DNA of 64,000 bases, taken from assembly GCA_035353815.1 (NCBI GenBank), contig DAOQAG010000009.1, forward strand, positions 1-64,000. The letters run 5' to 3'. Shown here piece after piece: positions 1-7,781 of this stretch. The translations under genes were made by a program, and so were the position numbers. Positions within the stretch are counted from its first letter, which is position 1. Each line of letters begins with the position of its first letter. This stretch comes from JAKPUX01 sp035353815 (GTDB lineage: Bacteria > Zhuqueibacterota > Zhuqueibacteria > Residuimicrobiales > Residuimicrobiaceae). A model generated the notes under the pieces. That model saw only the letters and a program-made list of their open reading frames with translations, did not search any database and was not told the DNA's origin.

Positions 1-130
1 AGAGGGGCGGGCGGGCGCGAGAGGGGCGGGTGGGCGCGAGCGGGGCGGGCGGCAGAGGGGCGCCGGGTGGGCGCGAGAGGGGCGGGCGGGCGCGAGAGGG
101 GCGGGTGGGCGCGAGCGGGGCGGGCCGGGC
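1..130. repeat. G-rich minisatellite at the window edge
   Basis: A 50-bp block at 1-50 is repeated without mismatch at 76-125, a 75-bp higher-order period. Inside it a unit of about 19 bp (agaggggcgggcgggcgcg and variants with t for c) recurs about seven times, with 12-22 bp variants. The G-rich strand has many closely spaced runs of three or four G, so G-quadruplex formation is plausible. The array may continue beyond the left edge. The open reading frame across it (30-281) is only a product of the repeat. Confidence 0.9.
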
Positions 131-163
131 CCTGACCCGGGCCACAAAAAGGCCATATAGAAC

Positions 164-192
164 TTGCTTTTTTGGCATAAAATTGCTAAAAT
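164..192 (+). promoter_or_regulatory. candidate promoter for the TPR-TonB cluster
   Basis: TTGCTT (164-169) and TAAAAT (187-192) are separated by 17 bp in a short AT-rich island that contrasts with the GC-rich surroundings. A second candidate is TTGTTG (219-224) and TATAAA (243-248) with an 18-bp spacer, which would give a leader of about 23 nt before the ATG at 278. The sequence does not show which is used, and FCB bacteria may use a different -10 form. Confidence 0.45.
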
Positions 193-277
193 TATTATAT
201 TTACCGGCTATGAGGAACTTGTTGTTCATGACCGAGTTATACTATAAACCGCCCGTCCACTCAGAGAGCGTTTCGAC

Positions 278-3200
278 ATGATACACCCTATCAAGGCCCA
301 TCCGGTTCTGTTCCTGATCCTGGCCCTTTTTGCCGCCCGCATCGCCAACGCCCAGCTCCAGGATCCCGAGGCCGAGCGCGCCTTCGCCCTGGCCCGCCAG
401 GTTTACCAGGACCAGCTCTACGAGCTTGCCGCTGATCAGTTCAACGCCTTTGTCCAGAAATATCCCTCCTCGCCGCTGGCCGAAGAGGCCTGGTTCCTCC
501 TCGGCGAGAGCTTTTTCCAGCAAAACCAGTTCGATCAGGCGGTCACAGCCTACCGCGCCCTGCTGCAGCGCCACGCCGCCCTAACCCTGCGCGACCAGGC
601 CGCCTTTCGCATTGGCCAGGCGCTGGTCTACAGCGGCAAATTGGCGGAGGCCAAAACCGCTTTGCTCCAGTTCCCGCGGGACTTTCCCTCCAGTCCGCTG
701 GTGCCCGATGCCCTTTACTGGTACGGCGAAGCCCTGCTGCGCGGCGGCAGCAAGGAGGAGGCGCTGCGCCACTTTGGCGAGCTCGTCGCTGAACATCCCG
801 GCAGCAAGGTCGCCGATTATGCTCTCTTCGCCATGGCGGACATCCAGGAACAACAGAATCAGTGGGCTGAGGCGCTCGCCGCCTATGAGCGGCTGCTCAA
901 GGAATATCCGCGCACTCCCTTGATTGAGCAGGCGACCTATCGCAAGGGCATGGCGCGCTACGGGCACCAGGAGTATGACCTGGCGATCCAGGAGCTCTCT
1001 GCGGCGATCGTCGCCTGGCCGGAAAGCCGCTGGCGCGGCGAGGCGCAATACTTTATTGGCGAATCCTTTGCCCGCAAGGGGGAGCATGAAAAAGCAGCCA
1101 AAGCCTTCGCCCTGATCTCGGAGATGCCCGCAAACCGCTATGCGGATGATGCCCTCTACAGTCTGGGTCTGGCCCATCTCCATCTCAACAAAACGGCGGA
1201 GGCGCTGGCGGCATGGGACAAGCTGCTGGCCACCAGCACGGACGCCGATCTCAAGGCGGCGGCGCTCTTCCAGAGTGGCCGCGCCCTGCAGCAGAGCGGC
1301 CGCAGCGACGCGGCGCTCGAGCGCTACAAACGGCTGATCACCGAATACCCGCGCAGCGCCGATGCCCCCAACGCCCTTTTCGAGCAGGCCGGTCTCCTCT
1401 TTCAGGCGAAAGAGTTCGCGCGGGCCCGGGCCCTCTTCGGCCAGATCGTGGAACGCTTTCCCAAGGCCGGGGTCGCCGGCGATGCAGCCGTGATGATCGG
1501 TGAGTGCTATCTCGGTGAAGGCAACGTCGACGCCGCCAACCGGATTTTCCGGCAGACCGCCGGCGGGTATGACGATCCGGAGGTCAAAGCCCAGGCCATC
1601 TTCAAGCTCGGGCTCTCGCGCTTTCAGACGGGCGAATACGACCTCGCCTTGAAGAATTTCGCGGACATCCTGCGCGCGTACTCCCGGAGCGCGGTGGCGG
1701 CCGATGCCCGCTTCTGGAACGGTGAAACCCTCTTCAAACTCGGCCGTTATGCCGACGCTCTGAGCGCGTATCAGCTCTTTCTGCGCGAGACGCCCGGCTC
1801 CAGAGCCGCCGAGGCTTATTACGGGCTCGGTTACTCCGCCCTCAAGTGCGGTCAATTCCAGGATGCTGCCGCGGCGTTCGCCACCGCCGCGGAAAAATCG
1901 ACCTCCGCAGGCCTGCAAAACGATGCCCGCCTGCGGCAAGGCGATGCCTGGATGAATGCCAAAAAATTTCCTGAAGCCATCCAGGCCTATCAGGCCGCAT
2001 ATGAGGGCAGCAAGGATGGCAAGATTCGCGCCGAAGCCTGCTATCAGACCGGACTGGCCTGGTATCGCAGCGGCGATTTCAGCAAGGCGCGTACGTACCT
2101 CGAGGAGGTCGTCAAGAATTGGCCCGAATCCTCCTTCGCTGCGGAGGCGCTCTATCTGGGCGGTCGGGCCCGCTTTCGCGCCAATCAGTTCGCGGAGGCC
2201 ATCACCCTTTTCAGCCAGCTGATCCAGTCCTATCCCTCCTCGGCCTTGCTCGACGATGCCACGTATGCGATCGCCGACTGTTATTACAACCTCGGCGAAT
2301 ACGACAAAGCCATCGCCCAGTATAAAAAAGTGGTCGATAGCTATCCCGGGAGTGAGCTGGTGGCCGACGCGCTGACCGGATTGCAGTGGTCCATGATGCA
2401 GAAGGGGGAGACCACCGAAGCGGACCAGGTCGTCGCCGGCTATATCGAACGCCTGCCGGACCGCGAAACCGCGGCCAGGGTGGTGGAACGCCAGGCGGAA
2501 TACTATCGCGACAACGGCCAGTATACCGAGGCCATCGCGCAGTATGAGAAGCTCCGCTCCGGCTACAGCGCCACGGCTGCGGGACAATCCGCCTGGTATG
2601 GTATCGCGCGGTGTCAGCAGGCCCAGGGGCAGCCCGACCAGGCCATCGCCTCATTCCGTCAGCAGTGGACCAAATTTCCGGGAGCGGCCGCAGCGCCGCA
2701 GGCCCTTTTCACTGGCGCCCAGCTGCTGGCCGAGCAAGGCAACAAGAAGGAGGCGGCGGCGTGGTATGCCCGGTTGGGTTCCGATTATCCCGGCCATGAG
2801 CTGAGTTCCGCCGCGGCCTACGCCCGGGGCGTACTGGATATCGATGCCAACCAGCCGGATCAGGCGACAGAGCGCTTCAAGGCGCTGGAGAGCGAGGGCA
2901 AGAGTGCCGGCGATCGGGCGCTGGCCCGGCTCGGTCAGGCGCGGGTCCTCATCGGCCAGAAGCAGTTCGCAGAGGCCCAGACCCTGCTCGAGCAGCTGCT
3001 GGGGGAGGGTTCCCCCGCCATCAGCGGCGAGGCCCAGTTCCTTGTGGCCTCGATCCTGCAGGAGCAAAAGGAGTGGTCCAGGGCGAGCCTAGCGTTCGTC
3101 AAGATCAAATATCTCTATCCGGAGGAAGAGGAGTGGGTGGCAGCCGGTCTCTACCAGGCCGCGCAGTGCAATGAGGCGCTCGGACGGCTCGCGGATGCGC

Positions 3201-3295
3201 GCCGTCTCTATCAATCGCTGATCAGCGATTATCCGGCCAGGACCGAGTATGTCAGCAAATCGCGCGCGCGTCTTGATGCGCTTGCGGGAAAGTGA
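278..3295 (+). CDS. secreted tetratricopeptide-repeat (TPR) protein
   Basis: A 1005-aa protein with a Sec signal peptide (hydrophobic LFLILALFAA, likely cleavage after ANA near residue 25). The rest is built from roughly two dozen TPR-like helical pairs of the BamD/YbgF style, with recurring YP.S..A.EAL/W and A...Y...L motifs. TPR solenoids are scaffolds for protein-protein contact, and no enzyme motif is visible. It is the first gene of a tight cluster with a TonB-receptor-like barrel, ExbB, ExbD and TonB, so a periplasmic scaffold role in an energised outer-membrane complex is a reasonable inference. The next gene starts 7 nt after its stop. The exact partner is unknown. Confidence 0.85.
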   Translation: MIHPIKAHPVLFLILALFAARIANAQLQDPEAERAFALARQVYQDQLYELAADQFNAFVQKYPSSPLAEEAWFLLGESFFQQNQFDQAVTAYRALLQRHAALTLRDQAAFRIGQALVYSGKLAEAKTALLQFPRDFPSSPLVPDALYWYGEALLRGGSKEEALRHFGELVAEHPGSKVADYALFAMADIQEQQNQWAEALAAYERLLKEYPRTPLIEQATYRKGMARYGHQEYDLAIQELSAAIVAWPESRWRGEAQYFIGESFARKGEHEKAAKAFALISEMPANRYADDALYSLGLAHLHLNKTAEALAAWDKLLATSTDADLKAAALFQSGRALQQSGRSDAALERYKRLITEYPRSADAPNALFEQAGLLFQAKEFARARALFGQIVERFPKAGVAGDAAVMIGECYLGEGNVDAANRIFRQTAGGYDDPEVKAQAIFKLGLSRFQTGEYDLALKNFADILRAYSRSAVAADARFWNGETLFKLGRYADALSAYQLFLRETPGSRAAEAYYGLGYSALKCGQFQDAAAAFATAAEKSTSAGLQNDARLRQGDAWMNAKKFPEAIQAYQAAYEGSKDGKIRAEACYQTGLAWYRSGDFSKARTYLEEVVKNWPESSFAAEALYLGGRARFRANQFAEAITLFSQLIQSYPSSALLDDATYAIADCYYNLGEYDKAIAQYKKVVDSYPGSELVADALTGLQWSMMQKGETTEADQVVAGYIERLPDRETAARVVERQAEYYRDNGQYTEAIAQYEKLRSGYSATAAGQSAWYGIARCQQAQGQPDQAIASFRQQWTKFPGAAAAPQALFTGAQLLAEQGNKKEAAAWYARLGSDYPGHELSSAAAYARGVLDIDANQPDQATERFKALESEGKSAGDRALARLGQARVLIGQKQFAEAQTLLEQLLGEGSPAISGEAQFLVASILQEQKEWSRASLAFVKIKYLYPEEEEWVAAGLYQAAQCNEALGRLADARRLYQSLISDYPARTEYVSKSRARLDALAGK

Positions 3296-3302
3296 GGCGG
3301 CG

Positions 3303-4976
3303 ATGATGCGAACCGCCCCCTTCCTCCTGCTGCTGACGGGTTTCACCTCCGCAGTGGCGCAGGAGCGCCCCTTGCCGCCGACGCGCATCACGCTACCGTC
3401 GGACACCCTTGCAGCCCGGCGCACCCCGGCCAAGATCGATGCGGACAGCAGCCGGATCGAGCTGCCCGAGGTCCTGGTCCTCGGCCGCGACCGCAGCGTG
3501 CGGCAGGTCGAGAGCAAGCAGCGCTCGGGCGATGACCAGCCGCGTCTGATTCAACCGGAGTATCTCTCCCTCTCCATTTTCGGGCGTCGGGACAACAACC
3601 GGCCGCTGGTCAACGCCGCCGCGGCAGCCCGGGAGCGGATGTATTGGGCCGGAGCCGGGGCCGGCACCTATTCCACTCTGACCGCCAACGGCGGCTATTC
3701 CGGCACGTACCCTTGGGGTTCCACCCGGCTCACGGGCTGGTTCGACCGCAGCAACGGGGCCTTTCACAACAGCCAGCACCGCGATGGCGGTCTGACGGCG
3801 TCGGCGACCACCCCCCTGCGACCCGCGCTTCATGGCCGCGCCGAAGCCGCGGCGGACTGGCTGACGCGCGGCCTCCATGGCGCGGCGCTCCCCCACCCCA
3901 CGCGCAGCGCCCGGCTCACCAGCCTCCAGGGCGAGGCCGAGTTCGCCCTCGATCCGGCCTCCAGCGCCCGCGCGGGCCTGCGTTTGGCCGGCGCCGGCGT
4001 CAGCAGTGATACCAGCGGCCGGGAATGGCGGCACACCGGCGATTTCACGTTCAGTATGCACGGCGACTACCAGCGGCAGCTGGAAAAACTGACCCTGCGC
4101 GCCTCGGCCGCCTATCAGCGCGAATCCCTCTCCCCCGGCGCCGACTCGCTCGATGGAGCGGCCGGCTTTGGCCGGATCCGCGCCGAGGTGCAGACCTCGC
4201 TGCTCGCCCCCCTGCAGCTAACCGCCGCCGTGGGGTACGAAAGCTGCGCCGGCAGCCGCTTCGCCCCCGCCCTGCGGCTGGCCTGGCTCCCCAACGACCG
4301 CTGGGGTCTCTCGCTCATAGCCTGGGCCGGACTCCGCTACCGCAGCTACAGCGAGCGGCTGCGCGAGAATCCCTACATCGCCCATGCGCTGCCGCTGGCG
4401 GCGGACGACTCGCCGCTCTCGCTCCAGGCACGCGCCGACTTCCGCCCCGCCGGACGCTTGCTCTTTCAATTCGGCGCCTATCACGGGCGGTTCGATCGCC
4501 TCCACTACTGGGAACGCGATGGCGCGACCGGGCTCATCGGCCTGCAGCAAGCCCGCGATGTCGCGCTGACCGAGATTCAGGCGAGCGCGCAAATCCGGTT
4601 TGAGAGCGGCATGACGCTGCAGGGAGAGATGCAGATCAACAGCGACCATCTGCAGCACCCGGTGAGCCTTGGCGCCGATGACCGCATCCCCTACCGGCCC
4701 GACTTTGCAGCCCGGGCCGCCGTAAGCGTGCCGCTGCCCTGGCAGCTTGAGCTCACCGGCCGCCTCGAGATGGCCGGAGAGCGCCGCCGCGGCCTCGATC
4801 TGGAGGGACGCCTGCCCAGGTACAATCTGATCAGCGCAGGATTGGGCCGGACCTTCGGACGCCACCTCTCCGCCGCGGTCGATCTGTACAATCTGCTTGA
4901 CAGCCCATACGTCATCTGGGAGGGCTATGACGAGCCCGGCACCCGGATCATGGCTCAAATCAAGTATATCTATTAA
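3303..4976 (+). CDS. TonB-receptor-like outer-membrane barrel, apparently without plug
   Basis: 557 aa from the ATG at 3303; GAGG at 3294-3297 lies 5 nt upstream, which favours this start over the frame's earlier ATG at 3249 inside the TPR gene. The signal peptide is MMRTAPFLLLLTGFTSAVAQ. A short segment LPEVLVLGRD near residue 55 resembles a TonB box. The protein then goes almost directly into alternating beta strands up to a C-terminal end typical of TonB-dependent receptors (DLYNLLDSPYVIWEGY, final residues IKYIY). I cannot find the usual 130-150-residue plug or a carboxypeptidase-like N-terminal domain. Synteny with ExbB/ExbD/TonB supports TonB coupling. Substrate unknown. Confidence 0.7.
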   Translation: MMRTAPFLLLLTGFTSAVAQERPLPPTRITLPSDTLAARRTPAKIDADSSRIELPEVLVLGRDRSVRQVESKQRSGDDQPRLIQPEYLSLSIFGRRDNNRPLVNAAAAARERMYWAGAGAGTYSTLTANGGYSGTYPWGSTRLTGWFDRSNGAFHNSQHRDGGLTASATTPLRPALHGRAEAAADWLTRGLHGAALPHPTRSARLTSLQGEAEFALDPASSARAGLRLAGAGVSSDTSGREWRHTGDFTFSMHGDYQRQLEKLTLRASAAYQRESLSPGADSLDGAAGFGRIRAEVQTSLLAPLQLTAAVGYESCAGSRFAPALRLAWLPNDRWGLSLIAWAGLRYRSYSERLRENPYIAHALPLAADDSPLSLQARADFRPAGRLLFQFGAYHGRFDRLHYWERDGATGLIGLQQARDVALTEIQASAQIRFESGMTLQGEMQINSDHLQHPVSLGADDRIPYRPDFAARAAVSVPLPWQLELTGRLEMAGERRRGLDLEGRLPRYNLISAGLGRTFGRHLSAAVDLYNLLDSPYVIWEGYDEPGTRIMAQIKYIY

Positions 4977-5020
4977 CGAAACCCCAACAAGAACCTTTCA
5001 TCAGAAACGGAGGCCCCAGC

Positions 5021-5641
5021 ATGTCGATGTGGGATATGTTTGTCCTGGGCGGATCGATGATGATCCCGATCGCGATCTGTTCCTTCATGGCGGTGATCAT
5101 CTTCATTGAGCGCTACCTCTCCCTGCGCAAAATCCGCCTCAACTCCCGCAAATTCACCCTGCAGATCCGCAACCTGCTCGCGCATCAGCGCATCGATGAG
5201 GCCATCCTGCTGTGCAAGGAGACGCCGGGTCCGATCGCCGGCGTAGCCAAGGCGGCGCTGCTCAAGAAAGACCGGCCGCGCGAGGAGATCAAGGAGGCAA
5301 TCCAGAGCGCGGGCCAGGCCGAGATCTATCACCTGGAAAAATATATGGGCATTCTCGCGACCGTGGCGGGTGTGGCGCCGATGTTCGGCTTTCTCGGGAC
5401 GGTCACCGGCATGATCAAGGCCTTCATGGAAATCCAGACGCGCGGCGGCAACGTCGACGCCGGCGTGCTCGCGGGCGGCATCTGGGAAGCCCTGATCACC
5501 ACCGCCGCGGGACTCATCGTCGGCATTCCCGCGCTCATCGCCTACAACTGGATCCAGGGCCGCGTCGAGCACCATGTCTATGAGATGCAGGAAAGCTCCA
5601 ATGAATTCCTCGACATGCTCCAGGAGAAGGAGGCCAGATGA
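5021..5641 (+). CDS. exbB: MotA/TolQ/ExbB proton channel protein
   Basis: 206 aa with three predicted membrane segments: near residues 8-28, around 110-130 (GILATVAGVAPMFGFLGTVTGMI) and 150-175 (EALITTAAGLIVGIPALIAY). The FLGTVTGM and TTAAGLIVGIPA motifs are hallmarks of the family. ExbB forms the pentameric inner-membrane channel that uses the proton gradient to drive TonB. GGAGG at 5009-5013 sits 7 nt before the ATG. The stop overlaps the exbD start (ATGA, 5638-5641), so translation is probably coupled. TolQ is the alternative name, but the downstream TonB favours ExbB. Confidence 0.92.
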   Translation: MSMWDMFVLGGSMMIPIAICSFMAVIIFIERYLSLRKIRLNSRKFTLQIRNLLAHQRIDEAILLCKETPGPIAGVAKAALLKKDRPREEIKEAIQSAGQAEIYHLEKYMGILATVAGVAPMFGFLGTVTGMIKAFMEIQTRGGNVDAGVLAGGIWEALITTAAGLIVGIPALIAYNWIQGRVEHHVYEMQESSNEFLDMLQEKEAR

Positions 5642-6039
5642 CCTTTACAACTTCGCGCAAGCGCATCGTTCAGTATGCGGCCATCAGCCTGACCGATATC
5701 GTCCTGCTGCTGCTCATCTATTTTCTGCTCTCCTCCTCCTTTATGGTGCACCCCGGCATCAAGGTGCAGTTGCCACGCGCCGTCACCGGAGAGTATGACA
5801 AGGCGAACCGCATCTATCTGACCCTGACCAAATCGGATCAGATTTTTCTCAATGGTCAGCTGGTCCGACCCGAGGAGTTGGGGGCCAGGCTGGGGGCGCA
5901 GCTCAAAGTGGCCGCTGACAAGACCGTGATCATCCGCGCCGACAAGGATCTCACCCTTGAGGCGACCGTGCGGGTGATCGATATCGCCAAGATGGCCGGA
6001 GCGGATAAATTTCTCATTGCCACCGAGCCCGGCAAGTGA
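5638..6039 (+). CDS. exbD: ExbD/TolR biopolymer transport protein
   Basis: 133 aa. One N-terminal membrane helix (SLTDIVLLLLIYFLLSSSF) carries the conserved proton-coupling aspartate, here Asp20, followed by a small periplasmic domain (about residues 45-133) with the family's VIIRADKD motif. ExbD sits in the ExbB pore and relays proton flow to TonB. The start overlaps the exbB stop by 4 nt, and the tonB ATG follows 8 nt after its stop. Confidence 0.92.
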   Translation: MTFTTSRKRIVQYAAISLTDIVLLLLIYFLLSSSFMVHPGIKVQLPRAVTGEYDKANRIYLTLTKSDQIFLNGQLVRPEELGARLGAQLKVAADKTVIIRADKDLTLEATVRVIDIAKMAGADKFLIATEPGK

Positions 6040-6047
6040 GGTAGAAG

Positions 6048-6932
6048 ATGGCCTTTTTTCAGGACATCCCGCGGGAGCTGAAGCGGGGAATCTTGGCCTC
6101 GGGACTGTTTCATCTGGCCCTGCTGGCGCTTTTCGTGATGATCCAGGTCGGGCGGGATGTAGCGCCGCTGCAGTTCGCTGAGGTGGCTTTCATCGCCGGC
6201 ACGCCCGGCGGCGCGAGCACTGCATCAACCCTCGCCGGCGCCTCCTCCCCATCCCGGGATGCGCGCGAGGAAACCGCCGCCGCCTCTCCGGCCCTCCAGC
6301 CGCAGCGCCGGCAGCCCGCAAAGCCTGCGCCCCTGACGCAAAAACCGCAGAGCGCTACACAGCGCGCCTTTGAACCGCCGCACCGTGCGCCGGTGACACC
6401 GCCCAAACGGCGCATGCTCGAAGATGAGAAGCCCCTCCTGGGGAGCCAGGAGGAGGGCAAAATCACGCCGGGGCGCAATCCCGCCCCGGTGGCAGCGGCG
6501 GCGGGTGCTGTGGCAGCTCCCGGCAGCGGATCCGCGACAGATTCAGGGGCGGAACCGGCCGGGCGGCAGGGGAGTTCAGCCGGCGGCGCCGGGCAAGGTC
6601 GCAGCGGAACGGGCACAGGCAGCGGCATCACCCCGGGGGAGGGATCGGGACAGCCCTTCACCATCGAGGGCGATGCAGCGCAGCGGCTGATCCTCAAACA
6701 GGTGATTCCGGCTTATCCGGAAGGGCTGCAGCAGGAGGCAGTCATCCAGTTCAAATTCACCGTCCAGCCCGACGGCCGTCTGAGCGGATTGATCCCGATG
6801 CGCAAGGGCGATCCGACGCTGGAAAAAATCACCCTGACCGCGCTGCGGCAATGGCTCTTCAGCCCCCTGCCGGCGCAGGCGGTGCAACGGCCGGTGCAAG
6901 GGATCATCACCTTCCGGTATCAGCTCGAATAA
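6048..6932 (+). CDS. tonB: TonB energy-transducing protein
   Basis: 294 aa. One membrane anchor (about residues 14-34, GILASGLFHLALLALFVMI), a Pro/Ala-rich then Gly/Ser-rich periplasmic spacer (about 50-200), and a C-terminal TonB domain (about 210-294) with the YPEGLQQEAVIQFKFTVQPDG pattern starting it and FRYQLE ending it. TonB spans the periplasm and pulls on the TonB box of outer-membrane receptors. It likely serves the barrel at 3303 and perhaps the receptor at 32256. GTAGAAG precedes the ATG. The gene is followed by a 29-bp tandem repeat. Confidence 0.93.
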   Translation: MAFFQDIPRELKRGILASGLFHLALLALFVMIQVGRDVAPLQFAEVAFIAGTPGGASTASTLAGASSPSRDAREETAAASPALQPQRRQPAKPAPLTQKPQSATQRAFEPPHRAPVTPPKRRMLEDEKPLLGSQEEGKITPGRNPAPVAAAAGAVAAPGSGSATDSGAEPAGRQGSSAGGAGQGRSGTGTGSGITPGEGSGQPFTIEGDAAQRLILKQVIPAYPEGLQQEAVIQFKFTVQPDGRLSGLIPMRKGDPTLEKITLTALRQWLFSPLPAQAVQRPVQGIITFRYQLE

Positions 6933-6947
6933 ACGGAGGAAACCAGC

Positions 6948-7063
6948 GCTGCGGCCCGCGGGAAGAAGAGACCAAAGCTGCAGCCCGGGGCAAGGAAAAG
7001 CCGGAGGTGCAGCCCGAGGCAAGGAAGGATCCGAACTGCGGCCCGGGTCTCCCCTCGCTCCGG
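6948..7063. repeat. 29-bp tandem repeat between tonB and the convergent gene
   Basis: Four imperfect units start at 6948, 6977, 7006 and 7035, exactly 29 bp apart. Each opens with a form of gctgcagcccgggg; units 2 and 3 share gcagcccg.ggcaaggaa. The array fills almost the whole gap between tonB and the convergent gene. There are no unique spacers, so it is not a CRISPR array. Confidence 0.85.
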
Positions 7064-7070
7064 GCCGCAG
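7036..7070. terminator. hairpin between convergent genes, candidate terminator
   Basis: CTGCGGCCCGG (7036-7046) pairs perfectly with CCGGGCCGCAG (7060-7070) around a 13-nt loop. An 11-bp GC-rich stem between converging genes suits a bidirectional transcription stop, but there is no U tract. It uses the last unit of the 29-bp repeat as its left arm. Confidence 0.5.
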
Positions 7071-7087
7071 CAGGGGTGGGCAGCGAA

Positions 7088-7723
7088 TCAGAGGCCGCGG
7101 ATGAAGGTCATGCGGAAGAGGCCGATGTCGTCACGGTTCTGGCCGTAGAAGAGGCCGAGCAGCCCGACGCCGACGCTGACATCGATATGGCCGCCGAAGT
7201 AGTGATCGGGCGCGGCATCGGGGTAGATATTGCCCTCCACCTGCGGTCCGATGAAGGAATCCCGGTAGAGGCGATGGCCGAGGTAGTCGCGGTAGTAAAA
7301 GTAGGTGGGATAGGTTTCGTCCGTCACCTTGAGGAAATAGAGGTTCTGGCTCTCAAAGGTCCACTGCGGATCATTATAGGTGGCGAAGAACTCGGGTGCG
7401 ACGTGCCCCAGGCGGGCGCCTTTTGATCCGGTCTCGATGAATTCAAAGCCGAATTCGGGGAACAGGGCCAGGTTGCCGAAATGGAAGGCGGCTCCGAAAT
7501 CCATCTGGGCGAAGCCCTGGGTCGACATCTGCATGACCACCGAAAGGCCGATATCCTTTGCGATAGGCCGCTCGTAGAAGAGCCAGGGATTGATCTCGCC
7601 GTAATGATAGTCGACGCGCAGCAGACAGGATGGCGACGCCGGCTGCTCCTGGGCCGCGCGCAGAGGTCCTGCAGCGGACATCCAGAGGGTCATGACTGCA
7701 ACAAGGACAATATTTTTTTTCAC
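7088..7723 (-). CDS. secreted hypothetical protein, probable small outer-membrane barrel
   Basis: 211 aa from a GTG start (7723), the only start that keeps the signal peptide (KKNIVLVAVMTLWMSAAGPLRA). The mature part is rich in aromatic and glycine residues in short alternating stretches (FGAAFHFGNLALFPEFGFEF; GGHIDVSVGVGLLGLFYG), as in small outer-membrane barrels. I do not recognise the family. It lies 58 bp downstream of the GH27 gene on the same strand and could be co-transcribed with it. Function unknown. Confidence 0.7.
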   Translation of the reverse strand: MKKNIVLVAVMTLWMSAAGPLRAAQEQPASPSCLLRVDYHYGEINPWLFYERPIAKDIGLSVVMQMSTQGFAQMDFGAAFHFGNLALFPEFGFEFIETGSKGARLGHVAPEFFATYNDPQWTFESQNLYFLKVTDETYPTYFYYRDYLGHRLYRDSFIGPQVEGNIYPDAAPDHYFGGHIDVSVGVGLLGLFYGQNRDDIGLFRMTFIRGL

Positions 7724-7781
7724 TTCACGTGCTCCGTATGGTTGATTTCCACTCCTCTTCCTGCACTATGGCGATTCCCTT

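Noticed and set aside
30..281. Open frame of 83 codons at the left edge
   Set aside because: It runs through the G-rich repeat, with low-complexity Gly/Arg/Ala content, and only reflects stop-poor GC-rich sequence.
581..2587. 668-codon open frame antisense to the TPR gene
   Set aside because: Shadow frame caused by high GC and third-position bias; no family motifs, while the opposite strand has clear TPR repeats and a signal peptide. The same applies to the long plus-strand frames at 7809-9773, 11844-13793, 30326-31906, 33204-35147, 36479-38836, 56117-58867 and 58912-61287.
3303..4976. Ordinary nutrient TonB-dependent receptor
   Set aside because: Too short at 557 aa and without a visible plug; only the TonB-box-like segment and the C-terminal strands match.
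6948..7063. CRISPR array
   Set aside because: Repeats follow each other without unique spacers and no cas gene is present.
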